64,000 nt of DNA from Pseudomonas zanjanensis (GTDB lineage Bacteria > Pseudomonadota > Gammaproteobacteria > Pseudomonadales > Pseudomonadaceae), in contig NZ_JABWRB020000005.1 in the NCBI RefSeq assembly GCF_014268745.2, forward strand, positions 62,001-126,000, in the 5' to 3' direction. The position numbers and the translations under genes were made by a program. Below, in pieces: positions 43,575 to 52,072 of this stretch. Under the pieces are notes generated by a model that worked only from the letters and a program-made list of their open reading frames with translations, did no database searches and had not been told where the DNA came from. Numbering within the stretch: the stretch's first letter is position 1; each line of letters begins with the position of its first letter.

Positions 43575-45077
43575 ATGCCGAATACCCAAGCCAAGAATCT
43601 GTCCCTGATCGCTGCCATCGACCTGGGCTCCAACAGCTTCCACATGGTCGTCGCCAAGGCCCAGAACGGAGAAATCCGCATCCTTGAGCGGCTCGGCGAG
43701 AAGGTCCAACTGGCCGCCGGCATCGATGAAGAACGCCAACTGAGCGAAGAATCCATCCAGCGCGGGCTCGATTGCCTCAAGCGGTTCGCCCAACTGATCA
43801 ACGGCATGCCCCTGGGCGCGGTGCGGATCGTCGGCACCAACGCCCTGCGCGAAGCGCGCAACCGTGGCGAGTTCATCCGCCGCGCCGAAGCCATCCTCGG
43901 CCATCCGGTGGAAGTCATCTCCGGCCGTGAAGAAGCCCGCCTGATCTACCTGGGCGTTTCCCATACTTTGGCCGACACCCCGGGCAAGCGCCTGGTGGCG
44001 GACATCGGTGGGGGCAGTACCGAGTTCATCATCGGCCAGCGCTTCGAGCCGCTGCTGCGCGAAAGCCTGCAGATGGGCTGCGTCAGCTACACCCAGCGTT
44101 ATTTCCGCGACGGCAAGATCACCCCGGCCCGCTATGCCCAGGCCTATACGGCGGCGCGCCTGGAAATCATGAGCATCGAACACGCCCTGCATCGCCTGAC
44201 CTGGGACGAAGCCATCGGCTCCTCGGGGACCATCCGCGCCATCGGCCTGGCGCTCAAGGCGGGTGGCCACGGCACTGGCGAAGTCAACGCCGAGGGCCTG
44301 GCCTGGCTCAAGCGCAGAGTGTTCAAGCTCGGTGAGGCGGACAAGATCGATTTCGAAGGCATCAAGCCCGACCGTCGGGCGATTTTCCCGGCGGGCCTGG
44401 CGATCCTCGAAGCGATTTTCGACGCCCTCGAATTGCAACGCATGGACCACTGCGAGGGCGCCCTGCGCGAAGGCGTGCTTTACGACCTGCTGGGACGGCA
44501 TCATCACGAAGACGTGCGTGAACGCACCCTGGGCTCGCTCATGGAGCGTTATCACGTCGACCTGGAACAAGCCGTGCGGGTCGAGCGCAAGGCGCTACAT
44601 GCCTTCGACCAGGTCGCCGACGATTGGGACCTTAACGACGGGGTCTGGCGTGAGTTGCTGGGCTGGGCCGCCAAGGTCCATGAAGTGGGCCTGGACATCG
44701 CCCACTATCACTACCACAAGCACGGCGCCTACCTGATCGAGCACTCGGACCTGGCGGGTTTCTCCCGGGAAGACCAGCAGATGCTCGCGCTATTGGTACG
44801 CGGCCATCGGCGCAACATTCCCAAGGATAAATTCGCCGAGTTCGGCGACGACGGCATCAAGCTGATTCGCCTGTGCGTGCTGCTGCGTTTTGCGATCCTT
44901 TTCCACCACATCCGTGGCACCCAGGAAATGCCGCAAGTGGCCCTGCATGCCGACGGCGATCAGCTGGACGTGATGTTTCCCGACGGCTGGCTGGAAGAGA
45001 ACCAACTGACCCAGGCCGACTTCGCCCAGGAAGCGGAATGGCTGACGCGGGTCGGGATTGTGTTGAACATCCACTGA
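43575..45077 (+). CDS. ppx: Exopolyphosphatase
   Basis: 500 residues of the Ppx/GppA family. It removes phosphate from the ends of polyphosphate (or pppGpp). ATPase-fold motifs: AAIDLGSNSFHMVV near the start, VADIGGGSTEFIIG (about 140-153) and GSSGTIRAIG. The C-terminal half is the HD-like helical domain (HEVGLDIAHYHYHKHGAYLIEHSDLAGFS). The opposite-strand ppk makes the polymer this enzyme degrades; the two genes converge on a REP pair. Confidence 0.96.
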   Translation: MPNTQAKNLSLIAAIDLGSNSFHMVVAKAQNGEIRILERLGEKVQLAAGIDEERQLSEESIQRGLDCLKRFAQLINGMPLGAVRIVGTNALREARNRGEFIRRAEAILGHPVEVISGREEARLIYLGVSHTLADTPGKRLVADIGGGSTEFIIGQRFEPLLRESLQMGCVSYTQRYFRDGKITPARYAQAYTAARLEIMSIEHALHRLTWDEAIGSSGTIRAIGLALKAGGHGTGEVNAEGLAWLKRRVFKLGEADKIDFEGIKPDRRAIFPAGLAILEAIFDALELQRMDHCEGALREGVLYDLLGRHHHEDVRERTLGSLMERYHVDLEQAVRVERKALHAFDQVADDWDLNDGVWRELLGWAAKVHEVGLDIAHYHYHKHGAYLIEHSDLAGFSREDQQMLALLVRGHRRNIPKDKFAEFGDDGIKLIRLCVLLRFAILFHHIRGTQEMPQVALHADGDQLDVMFPDGWLEENQLTQADFAQEAEWLTRVGIVLNIH

Positions 45078-45115
45078 TTGCTTGCTGGAGTCCCTAGTGG
45101 CCCAACTGCAATCCA

Positions 45116-45227
45116 TTGTGGCGAGGGAGCTTGCTCCCGCTGGAGGGCGAAGCCCTCCCAAGAGTTGGGGCTGCTGCGCCCGAAGCGTCGGACCGGCCCA
45201 GCGGGAGCAAGCTCCCTCGCCACAAAA
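45116..45227. repeat. REP pair, class C, between ppx and ppk
   Basis: Perfect outer arms (TTGTGGCGAGGGAGCTTGCT and its complement) with inner stems GGAGGGCG / CCCTCC. This is an intact version of the target used by the IS110 element. Confidence 0.9.
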
Positions 45228-45256
45228 GCTAAGCCTGCCCCCCAGACCTTCGAGTT

Positions 45257-47473
45257 TTAACGAACCGCCAGCACCGGGCTGCTCAAGCGCTCCAACAAGG
45301 TCGCCTGGGCGCTGCGCGGGTTCTGGTTGCCGGTCGGCGTGTTGCGGATGTAACGGCCATCCGACTGCAGGCTCCAGCTGTGGGTGTTGTCGGTCAGGTA
45401 GCTTTCCAGCTCCTTCTTGACCCGCAGGATCAGCTTCTTGCCTTCCACCGGGAAGCAGGTCTCGACCCGCTTGTCGAGGTTGCGCTCCATCCAGTCGGCG
45501 CTGGACAGGAACATCTGCTCCTCACCGCCGTTGAGGAAGTAGAACACCCGCGTGTGTTCCAGGAACCGCCCGATGATCGAGCGCACGTGGATATTGTGGG
45601 ACACCCCCGGAATGCCCGGCCGCAGGCAGCACATGCCCCGCACCACCAGGTCGATGCGCACGCCCGACTGGCTGGCCTTGTACAACGCACGGATGATCTT
45701 CGGATCGGTCAGCGAGTTGAACTTGGCAATGATGTGGGCCGGCTTGCCGTCCAGGGCGAACTGCGTCTCCCGGGCGATCATGTCGAGCATGCCCTTTTTC
45801 AGGGTGAACGGCGCATGCAGCAGTTTCTTCATGCGCAGGGTCTTGCCCATGCCGATCAACTGGCTGAACAACTTGCCGACGTCTTCGCACAAGGCATCGT
45901 CGGAGGTCAGCAGGCTGTAGTCGGTGTACAGGCGGGCGTTGGCGGCATGGTAGTTGCCGGTGCCCAAGTGGGCGTAACGCACGATCTCGCCGGCTTCACG
46001 GCGCAGGATGAGCATCATCTTGGCGTGGGTCTTGAAGCCGACCACGCCGTAGATCACCACCGCGCCGGCCGCTTGCAGGCGGCTGGCCAGTTGCAGGTTG
46101 GATTCCTCGTCGAAGCGGGCGCGCAATTCGATCACGGCCGTGACTTCCTTGCCGTTTCGCGCGGCGTCCACCAGGGCATCGACGATTTCCGAGTTGGCGC
46201 CGCTGCGATACAGGGTCTGGCGCACCGCCAGGACGTGCGGGTCCTTGGCGGCCTGGCGCAGCAGGTCGACCACCGGCGTGAACGACTCGAACGGGTGCAA
46301 CAGGAGGATGTCCTGCTTGCTGATCACGCTGAAAATGTTCTCGCTATTTTGCAGCAGTTTCGGGATCTGCGGCGTGAACGGCAGGTATTGCAGTTCCGGG
46401 TGGCTGTCCAGGCCGGTGATGCTGAACAGTCGGGTCAGGTTGACCGGGCCGTTGACCTGGTACAGCTCGGTCTCGTGCAGGTTGAACTGCTTGAGCAGGT
46501 AGTCGGACAGGTGTTTGGGGCAGGTGTCGGCCACCTCCAGGCGCACCGCATCGCCGTAGCGACGGGAGAACAGCTCGCCGCGCAGGGCGCGAGCGAGGTC
46601 TTCGACGTCCTCGGTGTCCACCGACAGGTCGGCGTTACGGGTCAGGCGGAACTGGTAGCAACCCTTCACTTTCATGCCCTGGAACAGGTCATCGGCGTGG
46701 GCGTGGATCATCGACGACAGGAACACATAATTGTCCCCGGGGCCGCCGACGTCTTCCGGCACACGGATGATGCGCGGCAACAGGCGCGGCGCCGGGATGA
46801 TCGCCAGGCCGGAATCGCGACCGAAGGCGTCGATGCCTTCCAGCTCGACGATGAAGTTCAGGCTCTTGTTGACCAGCAGCGGGAACGGGTGCGTCGGATC
46901 GAGGCCGATCGGCGTGATGATCGGTGCGATCTCGTCGCGGAAATAGCGGCGCACCCAAGTCTTGATCTTGGTGTTCCAGTTGCGCCGGCGGATGAAGCGC
47001 ACCTGGTGCTTTTCCAGCTCCGGCAACAGGATGTCGTTGAGGATTGCGTACTGCCGGTCCACATGACCGTGGACCAGTTCGCTGATGCGCGCCAAGGCCT
47101 GGTGCGGTTGCAGGCCGTCGGCGCCGGCCTGTTCACGGGCGAAGGTGATCTGCTTCTTCAGGCCGGCCACACGGATTTCGAAAAACTCGTCCAGGTTGCT
47201 GGAAAAGATCAGCAGGAACTTCAACCGCTCCAGCAGCGGATAGGACTCGTCCAGGGCCTGCTCCAGCACGCGGATGTTGAACTGCAGTTGCGACAGCTCG
47301 CGATGGATGTACAGGCTGCTGTCATCCAGGTTCGGAATGGCAATCGCCGGGGCCGGGGCGGGCTCGACCACAGCCGGGGGAGCGGGCTCCAGCTCCGGCG
47401 GTGTCTCGGCGACTTGCTCGACCACGGGTTGAGCGTCTTTTACGGCAACTTCTGTGAGTCCTTCGGTATTCAT
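45257..47473 (-). CDS. ppk: Polyphosphate kinase
   Basis: 738 residues, PPK1 family. It makes polyphosphate from ATP through a phospho-histidine. The key His is about residue 502 in RYAHLGTGNYH, followed by ARLYTDYSLLT; a second His region lies in LLLHPFESFTPV. The kinase core starts near SLYIHRELSQLQFN (about residue 53), so there is an N-terminal extension of about 50 residues rich in Pro, Ala, Glu and Val compared with E. coli PPK. It lies 17 bp downstream of hemB on the same strand and is probably co-transcribed. Confidence 0.96.
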   Translation of the reverse strand: MNTEGLTEVAVKDAQPVVEQVAETPPELEPAPPAVVEPAPAPAIAIPNLDDSSLYIHRELSQLQFNIRVLEQALDESYPLLERLKFLLIFSSNLDEFFEIRVAGLKKQITFAREQAGADGLQPHQALARISELVHGHVDRQYAILNDILLPELEKHQVRFIRRRNWNTKIKTWVRRYFRDEIAPIITPIGLDPTHPFPLLVNKSLNFIVELEGIDAFGRDSGLAIIPAPRLLPRIIRVPEDVGGPGDNYVFLSSMIHAHADDLFQGMKVKGCYQFRLTRNADLSVDTEDVEDLARALRGELFSRRYGDAVRLEVADTCPKHLSDYLLKQFNLHETELYQVNGPVNLTRLFSITGLDSHPELQYLPFTPQIPKLLQNSENIFSVISKQDILLLHPFESFTPVVDLLRQAAKDPHVLAVRQTLYRSGANSEIVDALVDAARNGKEVTAVIELRARFDEESNLQLASRLQAAGAVVIYGVVGFKTHAKMMLILRREAGEIVRYAHLGTGNYHAANARLYTDYSLLTSDDALCEDVGKLFSQLIGMGKTLRMKKLLHAPFTLKKGMLDMIARETQFALDGKPAHIIAKFNSLTDPKIIRALYKASQSGVRIDLVVRGMCCLRPGIPGVSHNIHVRSIIGRFLEHTRVFYFLNGGEEQMFLSSADWMERNLDKRVETCFPVEGKKLILRVKKELESYLTDNTHSWSLQSDGRYIRNTPTGNQNPRSAQATLLERLSSPVLAVR

Positions 47474-47490
47474 CGCAAGTTCCTGGGAGG

Positions 47491-48504
47491 CTATTTCTGC
47501 TCTCGTAACAATTGGGCGGCGCGCACGGCAAAGTAAGTCAGGATGCCATCAGCGCCTGCGCGTTTGAAAGCGGTCAAGGACTCCAGGATCACCCCTTCGC
47601 CCAACCAACCGTTCTGGATCGCGGCCATGTGCATGGCGTACTCGCCGCTGACCTGATAAACAAAGGTCGGCACTTTGAATTCGTCTTTGACCCGGCAAAG
47701 AATGTCGAGGTAGGGCATGCCAGGCTTGACCATGACCATGTCTGCCCCTTCTGACAAGTCAGCCGCCACTTCGTGCAAGGCTTCCTGACTGTTGGCTGGG
47801 TCCATCTGATAAGAGGCCTTGTTGGCCTTGCCCAGGTTCAGCGCCGAGCCGACCGCATCGCGGAACGGGCCGTAATAGGCGCTGGCGTACTTGGCCGAGT
47901 AGGCCATGATCCGCACATTGACGTGACCGGCGACCTCGAGGGCTTCGCGGATCGCCTGGATGCGCCCGTCCATCATGTCCGACGGCGCTACCACCTGGGC
48001 ACCGGCCTCGGCATGGGACAACGCCTGCCGGACCAGCGCATCGACGGTAATGTCGTTCTGCACGTAGCCTTCTTCGTCGAGGATACCGTCCTGCCCGTGG
48101 GTGGTGAACGGGTCCAGCGCCACGTCGGTGATCACCCCCAGCTCCGGGAAGCGCGCGCGCAGGGCGCGGGTCGCACGTTGGGCAATGCCCTCCGGGTTCC
48201 AGGCTTCGGCGGCGTCCAGGGACTTGAGCGCCGGCGGCGTGACCGGGAACAGGGCCAGCGCCGGAATGCCCAGCTCGACCCAGTGGGCGGCTTCTTCGAG
48301 CAGCAGGTCGATGGTCAGGCGTTCCACCCCGGGCATCGACGCCACCGCCTCGCGACGGTTCTCACCGTCCAACACGAACACCGGCAGGATCAGGTCATCG
48401 GTGGTCAGCACGTTTTCACGCACCAGCCGACGAGAGAACTCATCACGGCGGTTGCGACGCAGACGGGTAGCAGGGAACAGACGATTGGCGGGGGTAAAGC
48501 TCAC
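47491..48504 (-). CDS. hemB: Delta-aminolevulinic acid dehydratase (porphobilinogen synthase)
   Basis: 337 residues. It joins two 5-aminolevulinate molecules in haem synthesis. Schiff-base lysines are K205 (AYSAKYASAYYGP) and K260 (VMVKPGMPYLD). The metal-site region reads DVALDPFTTHGQDGI, with Asp in place of the zinc-binding Cys residues, as in the magnesium-dependent Pseudomonas enzymes. Upstream gene of the hemB-ppk pair; divergent from dedA. Confidence 0.97.
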   Translation of the reverse strand: MSFTPANRLFPATRLRRNRRDEFSRRLVRENVLTTDDLILPVFVLDGENRREAVASMPGVERLTIDLLLEEAAHWVELGIPALALFPVTPPALKSLDAAEAWNPEGIAQRATRALRARFPELGVITDVALDPFTTHGQDGILDEEGYVQNDITVDALVRQALSHAEAGAQVVAPSDMMDGRIQAIREALEVAGHVNVRIMAYSAKYASAYYGPFRDAVGSALNLGKANKASYQMDPANSQEALHEVAADLSEGADMVMVKPGMPYLDILCRVKDEFKVPTFVYQVSGEYAMHMAAIQNGWLGEGVILESLTAFKRAGADGILTYFAVRAAQLLREQK

Positions 48505-48636
48505 GGCAGACTCCTGAGCCCGCAGACGGGCGAGCGTGACAGTTATAAGCGGCCATTATGACGAACGCATGACAGTTGTGCGAAAGCGCGACCGGTAGTC
48601 GCAGTCATTGTCTTCTGTAGGAATTGTTCACGTCGA

Positions 48637-48666
48637 GACACATTTCGATACTTTCCTGAATGTGTC
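48637..48666. promoter_or_regulatory. Inverted repeat upstream of the DedA gene
   Basis: GACACATT...AATGTGTC, perfect 8-bp arms with a 14-bp spacer, 43 bp before the DedA start. It could be an operator; no regulator is assigned. Confidence 0.35.
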
Positions 48667-48708
48667 CGAAGGGTTAGGCTGCGCGTTCATTTCGCCAGCA
48701 CCCAGACA

Positions 48709-49332
48709 ATGCTCCAACAATTTCTGCATGACTTCGGCTACTTGGCCTTGTTTATCGGCACGTTCTTCGAAGGCGAAACCATCCTCGTGCTCGCAGGCTT
48801 CCTGGCGTTCCGTGGCTACATGGACATCAACCTGGTGGTCGTCGTGGCGTTCTGCGGCAGCTACGCGGGCGATCAGCTGTGGTATTTCCTGGGGCGCAAG
48901 CACGGCCGCAAGCTCTTGGCGCGCAAGCCGCGCTGGCAGTTGATGGGCGATCGCGCGTTGGAGCACATCCGCCGGCATCCGGACATCTGGGTCCTGAGTT
49001 TCCGCTTCGTCTACGGCCTGCGCACGGTGATGCCGGTGGCCATCGGCCTGTCAGGCTACCCGCCGGGCCGCTACCTGCTGCTCAACGGCATCGGCGCGGC
49101 AATCTGGGCCACGGCCCTGGCCGCCGCCGCGTACCACTTCGGCGCGGTGCTGGAAGGCATGCTGGGTAGCATCAAGAAATACGAACTGTGGGTGCTCGGC
49201 GCGTTGCTGGTGCTGGGCCTGGTCCTGTGGCTGCGCCGGCGCATCAAGAATGCGCGGCTGGCCAAGAAAGTCCTCGAAGCCGAGCGACTCGAACAAGCCA
49301 AGTCTGCCGAGCCTACGACGCCAACCGAGTAA
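48709..49332 (+). CDS. DedA-family membrane protein
   Basis: 207 residues. Family marks are GYLALFIGTFFEGETILVLAGFLAFRGYM at the N-terminus and the Arg motif region FRFVYGLRTVMPVAIGLSGYP; four or more membrane segments. DedA proteins move undecaprenyl phosphate or other lipids across the inner membrane or support membrane potential. The C-terminal 40 residues form a basic/charged cytoplasmic tail. The gene overlaps the 3' end of the convergent hydroxylase gene by 20 bp. Confidence 0.93.
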   Translation: MLQQFLHDFGYLALFIGTFFEGETILVLAGFLAFRGYMDINLVVVVAFCGSYAGDQLWYFLGRKHGRKLLARKPRWQLMGDRALEHIRRHPDIWVLSFRFVYGLRTVMPVAIGLSGYPPGRYLLLNGIGAAIWATALAAAAYHFGAVLEGMLGSIKKYELWVLGALLVLGLVLWLRRRIKNARLAKKVLEAERLEQAKSAEPTTPTE

Positions 49333-50560
49333 ACCGGCTGCGGCAGCAGTACAGCCCGATGCCGCTGAGCAGGCTGTAGCTGAGCAGCCCGACCCAGGCC
49401 CCATGGCTCATCACAGCGCTGGCCGGCCACAACCCGGCCAAGGGCGCCAGCCATACCAGCGGTAGGTTCGACGCCAGCCGCAACAGCTCCAGCTTCAGCG
49501 CCCACGGGCGATTCTCCAGGGCCACGCCCAACACGAACAGACCGAACGCCACCGCGCCCCAACCCAGCACCAGGGCGGCGACCGGCAGGCTGCCTTCAAG
49601 GTTCATCAAATAACTGCCCAAGGCAATGTAGACGCCGAACTGCAGCCCTGCGTACCACTGCTGGCGCGGGTCCAGCGGCACTTCGAATTTGCGGAATTTG
49701 CTCAAGTCCGGCTTGTTCAGCGGGTACCGGGCCGCGACATCCGCCGGACGCCAACCGGTGGGCATGAACCAGATTCGCAGCTTGTCCCACCAGCGCCCCG
49801 CTCGCCGCGCATCGGCCCACAGCTGGGCATAGAACTGCAGGTTGGCCCACAACGGATTCCAACTCGCCAGCGGCGTGGTCACGCCAAAAATCACCGGCTC
49901 GTTATCGTCTTCTTCCTGGAAGGTGCCAAACAGACGGTCCCAAATAATGAACACCCCGCCGTAGTTGCGATCCATGTAGAGAGGGTTCTGTGCATGGTGG
50001 GCACGATGATTGGACGGCGTCACGAAACACCACTCCAGCCAGCCGAGCTTGGGAATGTGCTGGGTGTGGACCCAGAACTGGTACAGCAGATTCAACGCCG
50101 CAACGCTGACGAAGACCACCAACGGCACGCCCAATACGGCGAGCGGGACGTAGAAGACCCAGCTCAACAGGAAGCCGGTGCTGGTCTGGCGCAACGCGGT
50201 GGACAGGTTGTAGTCCTCGCTCTGGTGGTGCACCGAATGGGCGGCCCAGAGGATGTTGCGCTCATGGCCCATGCGGTGCAGCCAGTAATAGCAGAAGTCG
50301 TAGAGCACAAAGGCAAACACCCAGGTCCAGGCCCGGTCGGCAGGGAGCTCGATGACGGCCAGGTGCTTCAATGCAAAGGCATAGGTCACCAGTCCCACGC
50401 CTTTGGTCAGCAGGCCGGTGGTGGTCGACAGCACGCCGGTGCTCACGCTGTTGATCGCGTCTGCCACGCGGTAGTGGCTCACGCCCCGCCAGCGATCGGC
50501 CAACAACTCGACGGCAATCAGCACAAAGAAGAACGGCACTGCATACAGGATGAAGTTCAT
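49313..50560 (-). CDS. Fatty acid hydroxylase-superfamily (sterol desaturase-like) membrane protein
   Basis: 415 residues. The di-iron histidine boxes are complete: H95-X3-H99 (HRMGH), H108-X2-H111-H112 (HSVHH), H165-X2-H168 and H185-X2-H188-H189 (HRAHH). Several membrane helices surround them, and about four more C-terminal helices (from residue 300) form an additional region. Such enzymes hydroxylate or desaturate lipids; the substrate is unknown, and alkylglycerol monooxygenase-like activity is one possibility. Confidence 0.9.
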   Translation of the reverse strand: MNFILYAVPFFFVLIAVELLADRWRGVSHYRVADAINSVSTGVLSTTTGLLTKGVGLVTYAFALKHLAVIELPADRAWTWVFAFVLYDFCYYWLHRMGHERNILWAAHSVHHQSEDYNLSTALRQTSTGFLLSWVFYVPLAVLGVPLVVFVSVAALNLLYQFWVHTQHIPKLGWLEWCFVTPSNHRAHHAQNPLYMDRNYGGVFIIWDRLFGTFQEEDDNEPVIFGVTTPLASWNPLWANLQFYAQLWADARRAGRWWDKLRIWFMPTGWRPADVAARYPLNKPDLSKFRKFEVPLDPRQQWYAGLQFGVYIALGSYLMNLEGSLPVAALVLGWGAVAFGLFVLGVALENRPWALKLELLRLASNLPLVWLAPLAGLWPASAVMSHGAWVGLLSYSLLSGIGLYCCRSRFTRLAS

Positions 50561-50684
50561 GACGCAACCCGGGCAGGCGAGGCAGGGAGATAACCGGCAG
50601 GTTAGGTGTAGCTGCCCGATCCCCCTATGGCAACGAGTGACAAATTAGTAGACATTTAACGCCATGAATCTGGAGAAAAAGCCC

Positions 50685-51353
50685 ATGAGCAAAAAAATTG
50701 CAGTGATCCTTTCCGGCTGTGGCGTGTATGACGGCGCCGAGATCCACGAAAGCGTGATCACCTTGCTGCGCCTCGATCAGCGCGGGGCGCAGGTCCAGTG
50801 CTTCGCCCCCAACATTGCCCAGTTGCATGTGATCAATCACCTGACCGGCGAGGAAATGCCCGAGAGCCGCAACGTGTTGGTGGAGTCCGCGCGGATCGCC
50901 CGGGGCAACGTGAAGGATTTGCGTGACGCCAACGTCGACGATTTCGATGCGCTGATCGTACCCGGTGGTTTTGGCTCGGCGAAAAACCTCTCCAACTTTG
51001 CCGTCGAGGGCGCCGGCTGCACGGTCCAGCCAGAAGTCCTGGCCTTGACCGAAGCCTTTGCCGAGGCCGGTAAACCGGTGGGGCTGATCTGCATCTCCCC
51101 GGCCCTGGCAGCAAAAATCTATGGCCCGGGGGTGACCTGCACCATCGGCAACGACCCGGATACGGCGGCAGCCGTGAGCAAAATGGGCGGCACCCACGAA
51201 GACTGCGCGGTGACCGACATCGTCGAGGACCGCGCGCGCAAACTGGTCAGCACGCCGGCCTACATGCTGGCGCAGAACATCAGCGAAGCGGCTTCGGGCA
51301 TCAACAAGCTGGTGGACCGGGTGTTGGAATTGACGCACGAGAACGACGCCTGA
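50685..51353 (+). CDS. elbB: Glyoxalase ElbB (DJ-1/PfpI superfamily)
   Basis: 222 residues. KKIAVILSGCGVYDGAEIHES at the N-terminus, VPGGFGSAKNLSNFA in the middle and PVGLICISPAL at the nucleophile elbow, where Cys is the nucleophile. In E. coli ElbB has glyoxalase activity; an older link to isoprenoid synthesis gives it the other name. The ATG for MSKKIAV (GGAG 12 nt upstream) is taken; the ATG seven codons earlier is possible. Confidence 0.93.
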   Translation: MSKKIAVILSGCGVYDGAEIHESVITLLRLDQRGAQVQCFAPNIAQLHVINHLTGEEMPESRNVLVESARIARGNVKDLRDANVDDFDALIVPGGFGSAKNLSNFAVEGAGCTVQPEVLALTEAFAEAGKPVGLICISPALAAKIYGPGVTCTIGNDPDTAAAVSKMGGTHEDCAVTDIVEDRARKLVSTPAYMLAQNISEAASGINKLVDRVLELTHENDA

Positions 51354-51380
51354 CCCCGCAACCGCTCCTGAACTTCCTTC

Positions 51381-51471
51381 CTGTGGGAGCGGGCTTGCTC
51401 GCGAATGCGGTGTGTCAGTCATCGATGAGCCAACTGAACCTACGCCTTCGCGAGCAAGCCCGCTCCCACAA
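51381..51471. repeat. REP pair, class A
   Basis: CTGTGGGAGCGGGCTTGCTC arm and its complement with flanking GCGAATGCGGTG / CGCCTTCGCG, between convergent genes. Confidence 0.88.
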
Positions 51472-51488
51472 GGGAATTGAGGCAAGAC

Positions 51489-51944
51489 TCAGGAAACTCG
51501 AGTCAACCGAGTCAGGATCCGATCCAGCGCATTGGCAAACCCTTGCTTGTCCCGCTCGCTGTACGCCGCCGGGCCGCCACCCATATGCCCCTGCTCACGC
51601 AAATCGGTGAACAGGTTGCGCACCGCCAGGCGCTCGCCCATGTTTTGCGCGTCGAACTCCTTGCCCCGCGGGTCCAGGGCGGCGACGCCCCTCTTTACCA
51701 ACCGGTCGGCCAAGGGCACATCGCTGCAGATCACCAGCTCACCCGGCACGGCGTGCTCCACCAGGTAATCGTCCGCCGCGTCAGGGCCGCTGGGCACCAC
51801 GATCAATTTCACACAGGCCAGGGCCGGCTTGATCTGCGGTTGGCCAGCCACCAGCACCACCTCGAACCGGCGCTTCAAGGCGAACTTGACCACCAGTTCC
51901 TTCGCCGCCTTGGGACAGGCGTCGGCGTCGATCCATACGCGCAT
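51489..51944 (-). CDS. UPF0178/YaiI-family protein
   Basis: 151 residues of DUF188, a PIN-like fold: RVWIDADACPKAAKELVVKFA with the acidic pair at the N-terminus, DAADDYLVEHAVPGELVICSDVPLADRLVKRG with further Asp residues, and the C-terminal GERLAVRN...MGGGP. The clustered acids suggest a nuclease, but no activity is established for the family that I know of. Confidence 0.9.
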   Translation of the reverse strand: MRVWIDADACPKAAKELVVKFALKRRFEVVLVAGQPQIKPALACVKLIVVPSGPDAADDYLVEHAVPGELVICSDVPLADRLVKRGVAALDPRGKEFDAQNMGERLAVRNLFTDLREQGHMGGGPAAYSERDKQGFANALDRILTRLTRVS

Positions 51945-51970
51945 TGAGTGGTTTCCTCTAAATTAAAAAG

Positions 51971-52053
51971 CATCGCGGGCAAGCCTTGCTCCCACAGGTA
52001 AGTGCTGGCTGTGGGAGCAAGGCTTGTGTGGGAGCAAAGCTTGCTCGCGATCA
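51971..52053. repeat. REP cluster, class B
   Basis: Three tightly packed units: CATCGCGGGCAAGCCTTGCT, GGGAGCAAGGCTTG and GGGAGCAAAGCTTGCTCGCG, the last two in direct orientation. Confidence 0.82.
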
Positions 52054-52072
52054 TGAGCGCAGCGAATGCTTT

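Noticed and set aside
45380..47536. 718-codon plus-strand frame opposite ppk
   Set aside because: Antisense shadow; composition is abnormal and ppk is certain.
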